In this document: positions 1 through 6,035 of the stretch, piece by piece
Position numbering within the stretch: the first letter of the stretch is position 1
How the letters are laid out: each line of letters begins with the position of its first letter
Assembly (NCBI GenBank): GCA_002385665.1
Contig: DGDX01000114.1
Coordinates: forward strand, 1 to 6,677
DNA from: Firmicutes bacterium UBA3941
GTDB lineage: Bacteria > Bacillota > Clostridia > Caldicoprobacterales > UBA3941
Direction of reading: 5' to 3'
Length of the DNA: 6,677 nt
The notes under the pieces: generated by a model
Database searches by the model: none
What the model saw: the letters and a program-made list of their open reading frames with translations, nothing else
What the model was told of the DNA's origin: nothing
Translations under genes and position numbers: made by a program

Positions 1-9
1 GTATAGTAG

Positions 10-45
10 GGTCCTGACGTACAGATACTTGAGCTGATCAGGACC
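10..45. repeat. Inverted repeat (8-bp arms) in the leader
   Basis: The arms GGTCCTGA (10-17) and TCAGGACC (38-45) are perfect reverse complements separated by 20 bases, so RNA from either strand could form a stem. No T-run follows on the plus strand, so it is not a standard intrinsic terminator for a gene upstream. The 3' part of the right arm (ACC, 43-45) could instead pair in a small alternative stem, ACCT (43-46) with AGGT (53-56). The function is unknown; it may be the remains of a terminator, part of a leader RNA, or a protein-binding site. Confidence 0.5.
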
Positions 46-64
46 TGTAAATAGGTAGAATATC

Positions 65-97
65 AGAACCGGAACCGGAAGCACCGGAACCGGTTCT
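65..97. repeat. GAACCGG-repeat hairpin / operator-like palindrome
   Basis: The outer arms AGAACCGG (65-72) and CCGGTTCT (90-97) pair perfectly. After a symmetrical AA/AA internal loop, CCGG (75-78) pairs with CCGG (84-87) around the loop AAGCA (79-83). The element is built from the hexamer GAACCG at 66-71, 72-77 and 87-92, with its complement CGGTTC at 91-96. The last part, GAACCGGTTC (87-96), is a perfect 10-bp palindrome with a central CCGG, a form seen in operators of LacI-family regulators; that assignment is inference. No T-run follows, which argues against a terminator. It lies about 115 bases upstream of the dehydrogenase start, so it could control that operon at the DNA or RNA level. 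Confidence 0.55.
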
Positions 98-139
98 CTT
101 AGTAGATGGCTTCATATGTTTGGACGGGACTATACGGTT

Positions 140-180
140 TCTGGTATTAGGTTTTAAAAATAATTAATTATATCTGGTAT
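140..180 (+). repeat. Direct repeat TCTGGTAT, two copies 33 bp apart
   Basis: TCTGGTAT occurs at 140-147 and again at 173-180, a 33-bp period close to three turns of B-DNA. The second copy overlaps the proposed extended -10 box. The first is followed by TAG and could act as a weaker promoter element (TGG then TATTAG, with TTGGAC at 120-125). The pair may be two alternative -10 regions or two binding sites on one DNA face. Eight-base repeats in AT-rich DNA can also arise by chance. Confidence 0.3.
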
Positions 181-183
181 AGT
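153..183 (+). promoter_or_regulatory. Probable extended -10 promoter of the redox operon
   Basis: TATAGT (178-183) is preceded by TGG (175-177), which makes a good extended -10 element (TGn-TATAGT). Upstream is an AT-rich tract with at best a weak -35 match, TTTAAA (153-158), at a 19-base spacing; extended -10 promoters tolerate a poor -35. Transcription would begin near 190, leaving a leader of only about 20 bases that carries the Shine-Dalgarno sequence. In that case the upstream hairpins would not be in the transcript and would have to act as DNA sites. This was read by eye only. Confidence 0.45.
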
Positions 184-193
184 GATGAATCAC

Positions 194-202
194 AGAAGGA
201 GG
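194..202 (+). promoter_or_regulatory. Strong ribosome binding site deciding the dehydrogenase start
   Basis: AGAAGGAGG (194-202) is a near-complete Shine-Dalgarno sequence nine bases before the ATG at 212. The frame is open back to a GTG at 182 and an ATG at 185, but those codons precede the ribosome binding site and have none of their own. The start at 212 also gives the usual family N-terminus, with the nucleotide-binding motif about ten residues in. Confidence 0.85.
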
Positions 203-211
203 CATGGTAAG

Positions 212-988
212 ATGTCCGGAAGAAAGGTGGCAATTGTTACAGGAGGCAGCCGTGGCATAGGCTACGGTATAGCTGAAAGGCTGGCTAAAGAAGGATACAA
301 CCTGGCTATATTCGGTACATCGGATGAGAGTAGGGTAAGGGAGGCCTTGGATGGACTAAGGGCCAATGGAGTAGAAGTTCTTTATGTCCAGGGAAGCCTG
401 GGTAGCGGTCAGGACAGACAGAAGCTTATTGACCTTGTATCATCACAGTTTGGAAGAATCGATGTGTTGGTAAACAACGCAGGAGTAGCACCCAAAGTGA
501 GAAAGGATATTTTGGAAACTACGGAGGAGAGCTTTGATTTTGTAGTGGATACCAATCTAAAGGGTACCTTCTTCCTGACCCAGGGGGTAGCCAGGAAGAT
601 GGTAGAACAGATCCAAAGCGGGGAAGAATATTGTCCCATGATTATTAATATAGCTTCCATATCCTCCTATACCTCCTCACCATCAAGGGGAGAATATTGT
701 ATATCCAAGGCGGGTATCAGTATGGTCACCAAGCTCTTCGCCCATAGGTTGGCCGAGTACGGCATTAATGTATATGAAATAAGGCCGGGTATAATCGAAA
801 CGGATATGACCGGTCCGGTTAAGGATAAGTATGATGAACTGATCGAGGGGGGACTGACTCCTATTAAACGATGGGGTTATCCCAGGGATATAGCCAAGGC
901 CGTATGGGCACTGTGTTCAGGCTTGCTCCCTTATTCAACGGGAGAGGTCATAAATGTGGATGGGGGATTTCATCTGAGAAGATTATAG
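212..988 (+). CDS. Short-chain dehydrogenase/reductase (FabG-like), substrate unknown
   Basis: This is a 258-residue classical SDR, the usual length for the family, predicted to be cytosolic and to interconvert an alcohol and a ketone with NAD(H) or NADP(H). From the ATG at 212, the cofactor motif TGGSRGIG is at residues 10-17 and NNAG at 88-91. The catalytic tetrad is complete: Asn115 (TNLKG), Ser149 (IASIS), Tyr162 and Lys166 (YCISK). The C-terminal substrate region ends with the family's GEVINVDGG near residues 244-252. Such proteins are often labelled 3-ketoacyl-ACP reductase, but nothing here shows a fatty-acid role: no acyl carrier protein or other fab gene is nearby. It is the first gene of a tight operon, 17 bases before a fumarate-reductase-like flavoprotein, which suggests joint action on a small molecule. 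The family is certain; the substrate and the NADH/NADPH preference are not. Confidence 0.93.
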   Translation: MSGRKVAIVTGGSRGIGYGIAERLAKEGYNLAIFGTSDESRVREALDGLRANGVEVLYVQGSLGSGQDRQKLIDLVSSQFGRIDVLVNNAGVAPKVRKDILETTEESFDFVVDTNLKGTFFLTQGVARKMVEQIQSGEEYCPMIINIASISSYTSSPSRGEYCISKAGISMVTKLFAHRLAEYGINVYEIRPGIIETDMTGPVKDKYDELIEGGLTPIKRWGYPRDIAKAVWALCSGLLPYSTGEVINVDGGFHLRRL

Positions 989-992
989 GCAA

Positions 993-999
993 GGGGGAG
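993..999 (+). promoter_or_regulatory. Ribosome binding site supporting a TTG start
   Basis: GGGGGAG (993-999) lies six bases before the TTG at 1006, between the dehydrogenase stop codon (986-988) and the flavoprotein. It is the only good Shine-Dalgarno match near an in-frame start codon. The next in-frame ATG comes after the FAD-binding motif, and the earlier in-frame ATGs (871 and 904) lie inside the dehydrogenase gene without a ribosome binding site. Confidence 0.65.
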
Positions 1000-1005
1000 C
1001 TAGGA

Positions 1006-3000
1006 TTGTTACATAGCATAGCCAGAATCAATGATACCAATATCAATATATATTCATTGAATACGGTGATAGTGGGTTCGGGGGCCGCAGGCCTTAACGC
1101 AGCGGACAGGCTGTATTCGCTTGGGCAGAGGGATATTGCCATTGTTACGGAGGGGCTTTATATGGGGACGTCCCGTAATACCGGATCCGATAAACAGACC
1201 TACTACAAGCTGACCCTGGCGGGAGATAAACCCGATTCCGTATATGATATGGCAAGAACCCTTTTCAATGGGGGCAGCATGCATGGGGATATAGCCCTGA
1301 TAGAGGCCTCCCTTTCGGCGCAATGCTTTTATCGTTTGGTGGATATAGGTGTCCCTTTCCCTCATAATAGTTACGGGGAATATGTAGGATATAAGACCGA
1401 CCATGACCCCAGGCAGCGGGCTACCTCAGCGGGACCCTTAACATCCCATTACATGACCAATAGGCTCCAGGATCAGGTGATGGCAAAGAATATAAAAATA
1501 TTCGACGGGTACCAGGTTATCGGTATCCTAACCGACCAGGACAAGACCCGGACCCTTGGGCTGCTCACATTAAACCTAAACGCCCTGGAGGATCCCGACA
1601 ACAGGTATGTGGTCTTTAATTGTACCAATATAGTATATGCCACGGGAGGCCCTGCGGGGATGTATGGATCAACAGTTTATCCTACCAGCCAGACCGGAGC
1701 TACAGGTATCGCCCTGGAAGCGGGGGTTGTTGGAAGGAATCTGACGGAATCTCAATACGGGATAGCGTCCATTAAATTTAGATGGAATCTATCTGGGACC
1801 TACCAGCAGGTACTCCCCAGATATGTATCAACCGATAGGGACGGAAACGACGAGCGGGAATTCTTATGGGATTATTTTAAGGTTCCCGGGAAGCTGTTGG
1901 ATGCAATTTTTCTAAAGGGTTATCAATGGCCATTTGACCCAAGAAAGATAGAAAACTATGGGTCATCATTGATAGACCTGTTAGTCTATCACGAGACTGT
2001 CATCAGAGGGAGAAGGGTATTTTTAGACTATACTAAGAATCCTGCCGGAGCCAGCAATGACGGAAACCTGGATTTTACCCTTTTAGGGGATGAGGCTTAT
2101 GAATATCTCAAAAGGTCGGGAGCCTTATTTGGCACCCCCATACAGAGGCTTGCCCATATGAACCAGCCTGCAATCGATCTATACATGGACAACGGGATCG
2201 ATCTTTCTACTGAATACCTGGAGATAGCAGTATGCGCCCAGCATAATAACGGTGGCTTGGGGGGCAATATATGGTGGGAGAGTAACCTCAGGCATTTTTT
2301 CCCTATCGGAGAGGTTAACGGTTCCCATGGCGTATATCGTCCCGGAGGAAGTGCCCTGAATTCAGGGCAGGTAGGCGGCCTGAGGGCAGCACAGTTCATT
2401 GCGGCCAGGTATGGTGAAGATCCCATGAATGTAACCGACTTTTTAAATTCCACCGGCCGGGATATCGGCAAAAAAATAGAGATGGGTAAAAAATTTATGG
2501 CTAATGTTCGGGATCGTAGCAACGTTCAGGACATAAGGGAAGAGATGGGTAAAAGGATGGACCTTTGGGGTGCCCATATACGTTCTTCGGAAGGGGCCAG
2601 GCAGGGAGTCCGGGAGGCTAAGAAGGCCCTGTTATCCCTGACTGAAAATACAACCATATCCTCAGCCCGGGATCTACCCCAAGCCTATAAAAACTATGAC
2701 CTCTTAATGGCCCAATATGTTTACCTGTCCGCTATCTTGGACTACATTGAAAGGGGCGGTGGGAGCCGGGGTTCCTATCTGATCTGCCACGATGAAGGGG
2801 AACAGGCAGCAGACGGGCTTCCTGGGGAATTTCGCTTTACTTTGGATAAGGGCAGGATGAACGGAGTAATACAAGAGGTTACCCTGCGGGATGGGGTACC
2901 GAGTTTTGAATGGAAGAAAGTGCGGCCAATTCCTGAAGGAGAGAACTGGTTCGAAAGCGTGTGGAACGATTACCGAAGAGGAGCAATATTTGATGCCTAG
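1006..3000 (+). CDS. Fumarate-reductase/succinate-dehydrogenase-type FAD oxidoreductase, substrate unknown
   Basis: This is a 664-residue flavoprotein of the fumarate reductase flavoprotein-subunit superfamily, counted from the TTG at 1006. The dinucleotide-binding motif VIVGSGAAG covers residues 21-29, and a second FAD-contacting segment ATGG is at 212-215. GEVNGSHGVYRPGG (435-448) matches the conserved FAD and active-site block. His413 (QHNNGG) and Arg445 (YRPGG) sit where the substrate-binding His and Arg occur in fumarate reductases, and Arg334 (VIRGRR) is a candidate proton donor; these equivalences are inferred by eye. The C-terminal part, including SRGSY near 587-591, resembles the helical C-terminal domain of SdhA/FrdA. 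There is no signal peptide, haem motif or FMN-attachment domain, and no iron-sulfur or membrane-anchor subunit follows, so it is probably a soluble enzyme that reduces or forms a C=C bond. It shares an operon with the upstream dehydrogenase. The family is clear; the reaction is not. Confidence 0.88.
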   Translation: MLHSIARINDTNINIYSLNTVIVGSGAAGLNAADRLYSLGQRDIAIVTEGLYMGTSRNTGSDKQTYYKLTLAGDKPDSVYDMARTLFNGGSMHGDIALIEASLSAQCFYRLVDIGVPFPHNSYGEYVGYKTDHDPRQRATSAGPLTSHYMTNRLQDQVMAKNIKIFDGYQVIGILTDQDKTRTLGLLTLNLNALEDPDNRYVVFNCTNIVYATGGPAGMYGSTVYPTSQTGATGIALEAGVVGRNLTESQYGIASIKFRWNLSGTYQQVLPRYVSTDRDGNDEREFLWDYFKVPGKLLDAIFLKGYQWPFDPRKIENYGSSLIDLLVYHETVIRGRRVFLDYTKNPAGASNDGNLDFTLLGDEAYEYLKRSGALFGTPIQRLAHMNQPAIDLYMDNGIDLSTEYLEIAVCAQHNNGGLGGNIWWESNLRHFFPIGEVNGSHGVYRPGGSALNSGQVGGLRAAQFIAARYGEDPMNVTDFLNSTGRDIGKKIEMGKKFMANVRDRSNVQDIREEMGKRMDLWGAHIRSSEGARQGVREAKKALLSLTENTTISSARDLPQAYKNYDLLMAQYVYLSAILDYIERGGGSRGSYLICHDEGEQAADGLPGEFRFTLDKGRMNGVIQEVTLRDGVPSFEWKKVRPIPEGENWFESVWNDYRRGAIFDA

Positions 3001-3016
3001 TTAATAAGGAAAGAGG

Positions 3017-4153
3017 ATGAATATGGATCAATGGGATATAATCGCCACTGCCACCTTTGGCCTGGAAGCGGTAGTGGCCAGGGAGTTAAGGGCTTTAGGA
3101 TACAATGATTTAAAGGTGGAGAACTCCAGGGTGATATTTAAGGGTTCGGCTATTGATGTATGCCGCACCAATCTATGGCTCAGAAGCGCCGACAGGGTCT
3201 TTATCAGAATAGGAGAGTTTAGCGCACTCAGCTTTGAAGAGTTGTTTGAAAGGACGAAAGCCCTTCCCTGGGAAGAATGGCTACCCGAGGATGCAGAGTT
3301 TCCGGTACTGGGTAAGTCCGTGAAGTCCAAACTGTTCAGCGTTTCCGACTGCCAGGCTATAGTAAAAAAAGCCATCGTTGAAAGGCTTAAGCAAAAATAT
3401 AGGAAGAGCTGGTTTGAGGAGACCGGGCCAAAATACACCATAGAAGTGGGGTTGCTGAAAGACGTTGCTACCCTGACCATTGATACCAGCGGTCCGGGCC
3501 TTCATAAAAGGGGATATAGGGAACTGGCCAGCCAAGCCCCCTTAAAGGAGACCCTGGCATCGGCTCTGGTGGACCTTAGCTACTGGAATACAGACAGACA
3601 GCTTATAGACCCCTTTTGCGGATCCGGCACCATCCTCATAGAGGCAGCCATGAAGGGATTGAATATGGCCCCTGGGTTAAACAGGGAGTTTGATGCTGAA
3701 AAATGGCCCCAGATTCCAGGACAGCTGTGGGAAGAGGCCAGAAGTGAGGCTAGGGCGGCAAGAAAACAGGCTGATTTTCGTATCCTGGGTTATGACATAG
3801 ATGGAAGGGTTCTGAGGATAGCCAGGCACAATGCCCGATTAGCCGGTGTAGAGGAGTATATAGATTTTCATAGGCTTCCCTTTTCTGATTTTAGCACCAA
3901 GACAAAATATGGTTGTATAATCTGTAACCCACCCTATGGGGAGCGCTTGGGTGAAAGGGAGGAAGTACGGGCACTCTATAGTGAGATGGGGGAAAAATTT
4001 AAAGATATGGACACCTGGTCCATATACGTTCTGACAGCTGATAGGGATTTTGAAAGGTATTATGGCCGTAGGGCCCATAAGAAGCGTAAACTATATAACG
4101 GTAGAATAAGGGTGGACTATTACCAATATTACGGGCCGCGCCCGCCCATTTAA
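3017..4153 (+). CDS. THUMP-domain class I SAM-dependent RNA methyltransferase (YpsC/RlmL-type)
   Basis: This 378-residue protein is close in length and sequence order to Bacillus subtilis YpsC, as recalled from memory. That family corresponds to the N-terminal half of E. coli RlmL and is predicted to make N2-methylguanosine in 23S rRNA; older databases call it an N6-adenine DNA methylase. An N-terminal ferredoxin-like region is followed by a THUMP RNA-binding domain (about 47-160), then a Rossmann methyltransferase domain. The latter has DPFCGSGT (198-205) for SAM binding, an acidic GYDID (258-262) and the catalytic NPPYGER (304-310). The C-terminal KKRKLYNG...DYYQYY segment also matches the family. 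AAGGA (3006-3010) is six bases before the ATG at 3017; a second in-frame ATG at 3023, six bases after AAGAGG, aligns better with YpsC, so the start may be two codons later. It lies 16 bases after the flavoprotein stop and is probably cotranscribed. The exact modified base is inferred. Confidence 0.93.
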   Translation: MNMDQWDIIATATFGLEAVVARELRALGYNDLKVENSRVIFKGSAIDVCRTNLWLRSADRVFIRIGEFSALSFEELFERTKALPWEEWLPEDAEFPVLGKSVKSKLFSVSDCQAIVKKAIVERLKQKYRKSWFEETGPKYTIEVGLLKDVATLTIDTSGPGLHKRGYRELASQAPLKETLASALVDLSYWNTDRQLIDPFCGSGTILIEAAMKGLNMAPGLNREFDAEKWPQIPGQLWEEARSEARAARKQADFRILGYDIDGRVLRIARHNARLAGVEEYIDFHRLPFSDFSTKTKYGCIICNPPYGERLGEREEVRALYSEMGEKFKDMDTWSIYVLTADRDFERYYGRRAHKKRKLYNGRIRVDYYQYYGPRPPI

Positions 4154-4177
4154 CCATAATTTACACATAAGTTATTC

Positions 4178-4211
4178 TATCTATTTCGACAGAATATCTG
4201 TATAATAGATA
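4178..4211. promoter_or_regulatory. TATAAT box inside a nested palindrome, upstream of the lipoprotein gene
   Basis: TATAAT (4201-4206) is a perfect -10 hexamer about 70 bases before the lipoprotein start, but no convincing -35 hexamer lies 16-19 bases upstream. The box is embedded in a two-layer inverted repeat. The outer arms are TATCTATT (4178-4185) and AATAGATA (4204-4211); the inner arms are ACAGA (4189-4193) and TCTGT (4197-4201) around ATA. A dimeric repressor bound here would cover the -10 region. Read as RNA it would be an AT-rich stem without a following U-run, so it is a poor terminator for the operon upstream. The promoter role is inferred from position. Confidence 0.45.
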
Positions 4212-4275
4212 TGGGTTATATATAAAGCCCGTATATAGAATATACTTATTATGGTGTAAAGGAGCGTAAAGGGGT

Positions 4276-5796
4276 TTGAAGGTTAAGAGGCTTAGTCTAT
4301 TTGTCGCATTTATCATGCTGTTTTTCGTAGTACAAGGATGTAAACAGGATACACCATCATCAAATATCCAAGATCCTAACCCGTCTGTGGAAGAAGAAGC
4401 TGTGGAAGAAGAAGGGAATATAGAGGACGATACTCAAACCGGGGACGACAATGATACGGAGGATGTCAGTGGCGAGGTCAATCAAGAGGATCAGGAAGCC
4501 GATAGTTCCCAAAGTCTGGTATATGTAAGTGCCAACAAGCTTAATGTCCGCCGTGCACCCGACCCTGCCGCAGAAAAAATAGCTACTCTCATGAAGGGTA
4601 GCGGTGTCCAAGTCTTAGCAGAGGAGACGGTGGGAGAAGAGGAAACCAAGTGGTATAAAATTGCCTTTGATAATGTTGAAGGACATACAGAAGGCTGGAT
4701 TGCAGCTGAATTTACCGTTTCGGATCGAACAGAGCTGTTAAGCGAAGATCTAAGGGATTTGGATTTTTCTCCCCAGGAAAAAGTTGTTGAACACCCTGGT
4801 AATCCCCGGGTAAAGGTACGGGGGGCATATATGACCATCTATTCTGCCAGCGGGGCACGCCTTGACCAGATGATCGAAATGGCCAGGAACACCAGCTTGA
4901 ATGCGTTTGTCATTGATGTCAAGGATGATAACGGTAACATGCTATTTTATACGGAGGCTGCCGAAAGGTTTGCTCCGGAAGCCAATGAGTTGACCCCGAT
5001 AAAGGATATAGAGGCCTTTATGAAAAAACTAAAGGACAACGGCATTTACACCATTGCCAGGATAGTGACCTTTAAGGATCCTATCTATACTGAGAGATAT
5101 CCGGAAAGGGCAATCCTGGATAAACGTACCGGGGAGGCTCATAAACAGCAGGACGGTTTGCGTTGGGCCAGCGCCTATGACAGGCAGCTATGGGAATATG
5201 ATGTAGCCGTTGCGAAAGAGGCCGCCAGGGTAGGTTTCAATGAGATACAGTTTGACTATGTGCGCCTTCCCGATTCCGGTGGAGGTAAGCTGGACGAATA
5301 TCTGGATTATAGAAACAGCGGTAATGAGAGCAAGCCCAAAATAATACAGGACTTCCTGAAATATGCCTATAAGGAATTGTCCCCCGAAGGGGTGTATGTA
5401 TCTGCCGATATCTATGGCCTTGTAGGTTCGGTCACCGATGACATGGGATTAGGCCAGTACTGGGAGGCTATCAGCAATGTGGTGGACTATGTAAGCCCTA
5501 TGATGTACCCCAGCCACTACGCCAACCACACCTATCAATTGCCGGTACCTGATGCTTATCCCTATGAGACCATATATAATTCCGCTAAGGATTCGGTTAT
5601 GAGAAACAAGAATCTTGAAACCCCGGCCATCATAAGGCCCTGGATTCAGGATTTCACTGCCAGCTGGGTAAAGGGACATATAAAATATGGGGAAAAGGAA
5701 GTAAGGGCTCAGATAAAGGCTCTGGAGGATAACGGGATAGACGAGTTTATGCTCTGGAATCCCAATAATCGCTATAGCGAAGCTGCTCTGAAATAG
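4276..5796 (+). CDS. Surface lipoprotein with SH3b domain and glycoside-hydrolase-like (COG1306/DUF4015) barrel
   Basis: This is a 506-residue lipoprotein. The signal peptide has basic KVKR, a hydrophobic core (about 6-19) and a lipobox VVQGC with the lipidated Cys at 22, so it should be anchored outside the membrane. Residues 23-79 form a highly acidic Glu/Asp linker. An SH3b domain (about 80-148) shows the typical LNVRRAPD and WYKI...GHTEGWIA pattern and probably binds cell wall. From about 178 to the end it matches the putative glycosyl hydrolase family COG1306/DUF4015, related in fold to GH13-like TIM barrels. Conserved acidic positions are Asp327 (FDYVRLP) and Asp378 (SADIYG), followed by SPMMYPSHY (407-415) and the terminal MLWNPNNRYS. 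Activity in this family is not well established, so a hydrolytic role on wall or surface polysaccharide is inference. The start is a TTG; AAAGGAG (4258-4264) lies 11 bases upstream, rather far, but a later start would remove the signal peptide's basic region. It is probably transcribed separately from the operon before it. Confidence 0.88.
   Translation: MKVKRLSLFVAFIMLFFVVQGCKQDTPSSNIQDPNPSVEEEAVEEEGNIEDDTQTGDDNDTEDVSGEVNQEDQEADSSQSLVYVSANKLNVRRAPDPAAEKIATLMKGSGVQVLAEETVGEEETKWYKIAFDNVEGHTEGWIAAEFTVSDRTELLSEDLRDLDFSPQEKVVEHPGNPRVKVRGAYMTIYSASGARLDQMIEMARNTSLNAFVIDVKDDNGNMLFYTEAAERFAPEANELTPIKDIEAFMKKLKDNGIYTIARIVTFKDPIYTERYPERAILDKRTGEAHKQQDGLRWASAYDRQLWEYDVAVAKEAARVGFNEIQFDYVRLPDSGGGKLDEYLDYRNSGNESKPKIIQDFLKYAYKELSPEGVYVSADIYGLVGSVTDDMGLGQYWEAISNVVDYVSPMMYPSHYANHTYQLPVPDAYPYETIYNSAKDSVMRNKNLETPAIIRPWIQDFTASWVKGHIKYGEKEVRAQIKALEDNGIDEFMLWNPNNRYSEAALK
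4385..4414 (+). repeat. 15-bp perfect tandem duplication in the lipoprotein linker
   Basis: CTGTGGAAGAAGAAG occurs twice back to back (4385-4399 and 4400-4414). It is in frame and gives the repeated acidic unit VEEEA-VEEEG at residues 38-47. Because the unit is a multiple of three, a change in copy number would lengthen or shorten the flexible linker without breaking the protein. Confidence 0.85.
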
Positions 5797-5980
5797 GAGA
5801 TGTCGCTTTTATCAGAAAATATGTCGAAACAAAATAAAGGATAAATGGCATCGTATGTATTATTAATATAGATTAACCTATTGTGTTAGTTCATATTTTT
5901 AAGTAATGAGCGGTCAATAGCCATTATCAGCATATGATCGACTAGCATAACGCGTTAGATTATATATAAAATGTTAAATA
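5797..5980. other. AT-rich non-coding gap between convergent genes
   Basis: No supported gene lies between the lipoprotein stop and the pckG terminator. The stretch is AT-rich with stop codons in all frames. A 10-bp palindrome TAACGCGTTA (5948-5957) is the only compact symmetrical site noticed, and it has no clear role. No intrinsic terminator was found close behind the lipoprotein gene, so its transcript may run on to the hairpin at 5987-6011. Confidence 0.5.
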
Positions 5981-6012
5981 TAAAAACGGCCTGGGATATC
6001 ATCCCAGGCCGC
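5981..6012 (-). terminator. Intrinsic terminator of pckG
   Basis: CGGCCTGGGAT (5987-5997) and ATCCCAGGCCG (6001-6011) form a perfect 11-bp GC-rich stem with a three-base loop. Read on the minus strand, the stem begins about 25 bases after the pckG stop codon and is followed by TTTTTATATT, a good U-tract. On the plus strand the following CTTATTTAT is only moderately T-rich, so it may also stop transcripts from the lipoprotein gene, less efficiently. Convergent genes often share such a hairpin. Confidence 0.9.
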
Positions 6013-6035
6013 TTATTTATCTGGTTAATGGATTA

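Noticed and set aside
1..100. T-box or other known riboswitch in the leader
   Set aside because: No T-box consensus, S-box, cyclic-di-GMP or other recognisable aptamer core was seen, and the likely promoter lies downstream of the hairpins.
182..211. Longer dehydrogenase starting at GTG 182 or ATG 185
   Set aside because: These codons precede the AGAAGGAGG sequence, which is correctly spaced only for the ATG at 212, and they overlap or immediately follow the proposed -10 box.
871..1005. N-terminal extension of the flavoprotein back to the ATG at 871
   Set aside because: It would overlap the dehydrogenase gene by 118 bases, has no ribosome binding site, and the added residues look like out-of-frame translation of the SDR C-terminus. 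The TTG at 1006 has a good Shine-Dalgarno sequence.
4209..4234. Hairpin ATATGGG / CCCGTAT as terminator of the operon
   Set aside because: The stem is short, includes a G-T wobble and a 12-base loop, and has no T-run after it.
409..4838. Minus-strand open frames opposite the four plus-strand genes
   Set aside because: They lie wholly within well-supported genes, lack ribosome binding sites and recognisable domains, and are mirror effects of the coding strand's codon use.
5800..5844. 14-codon reading frame starting ATGTCG just after the lipoprotein stop
   Set aside because: It is too short and has no properly spaced ribosome binding site; such frames are expected by chance.
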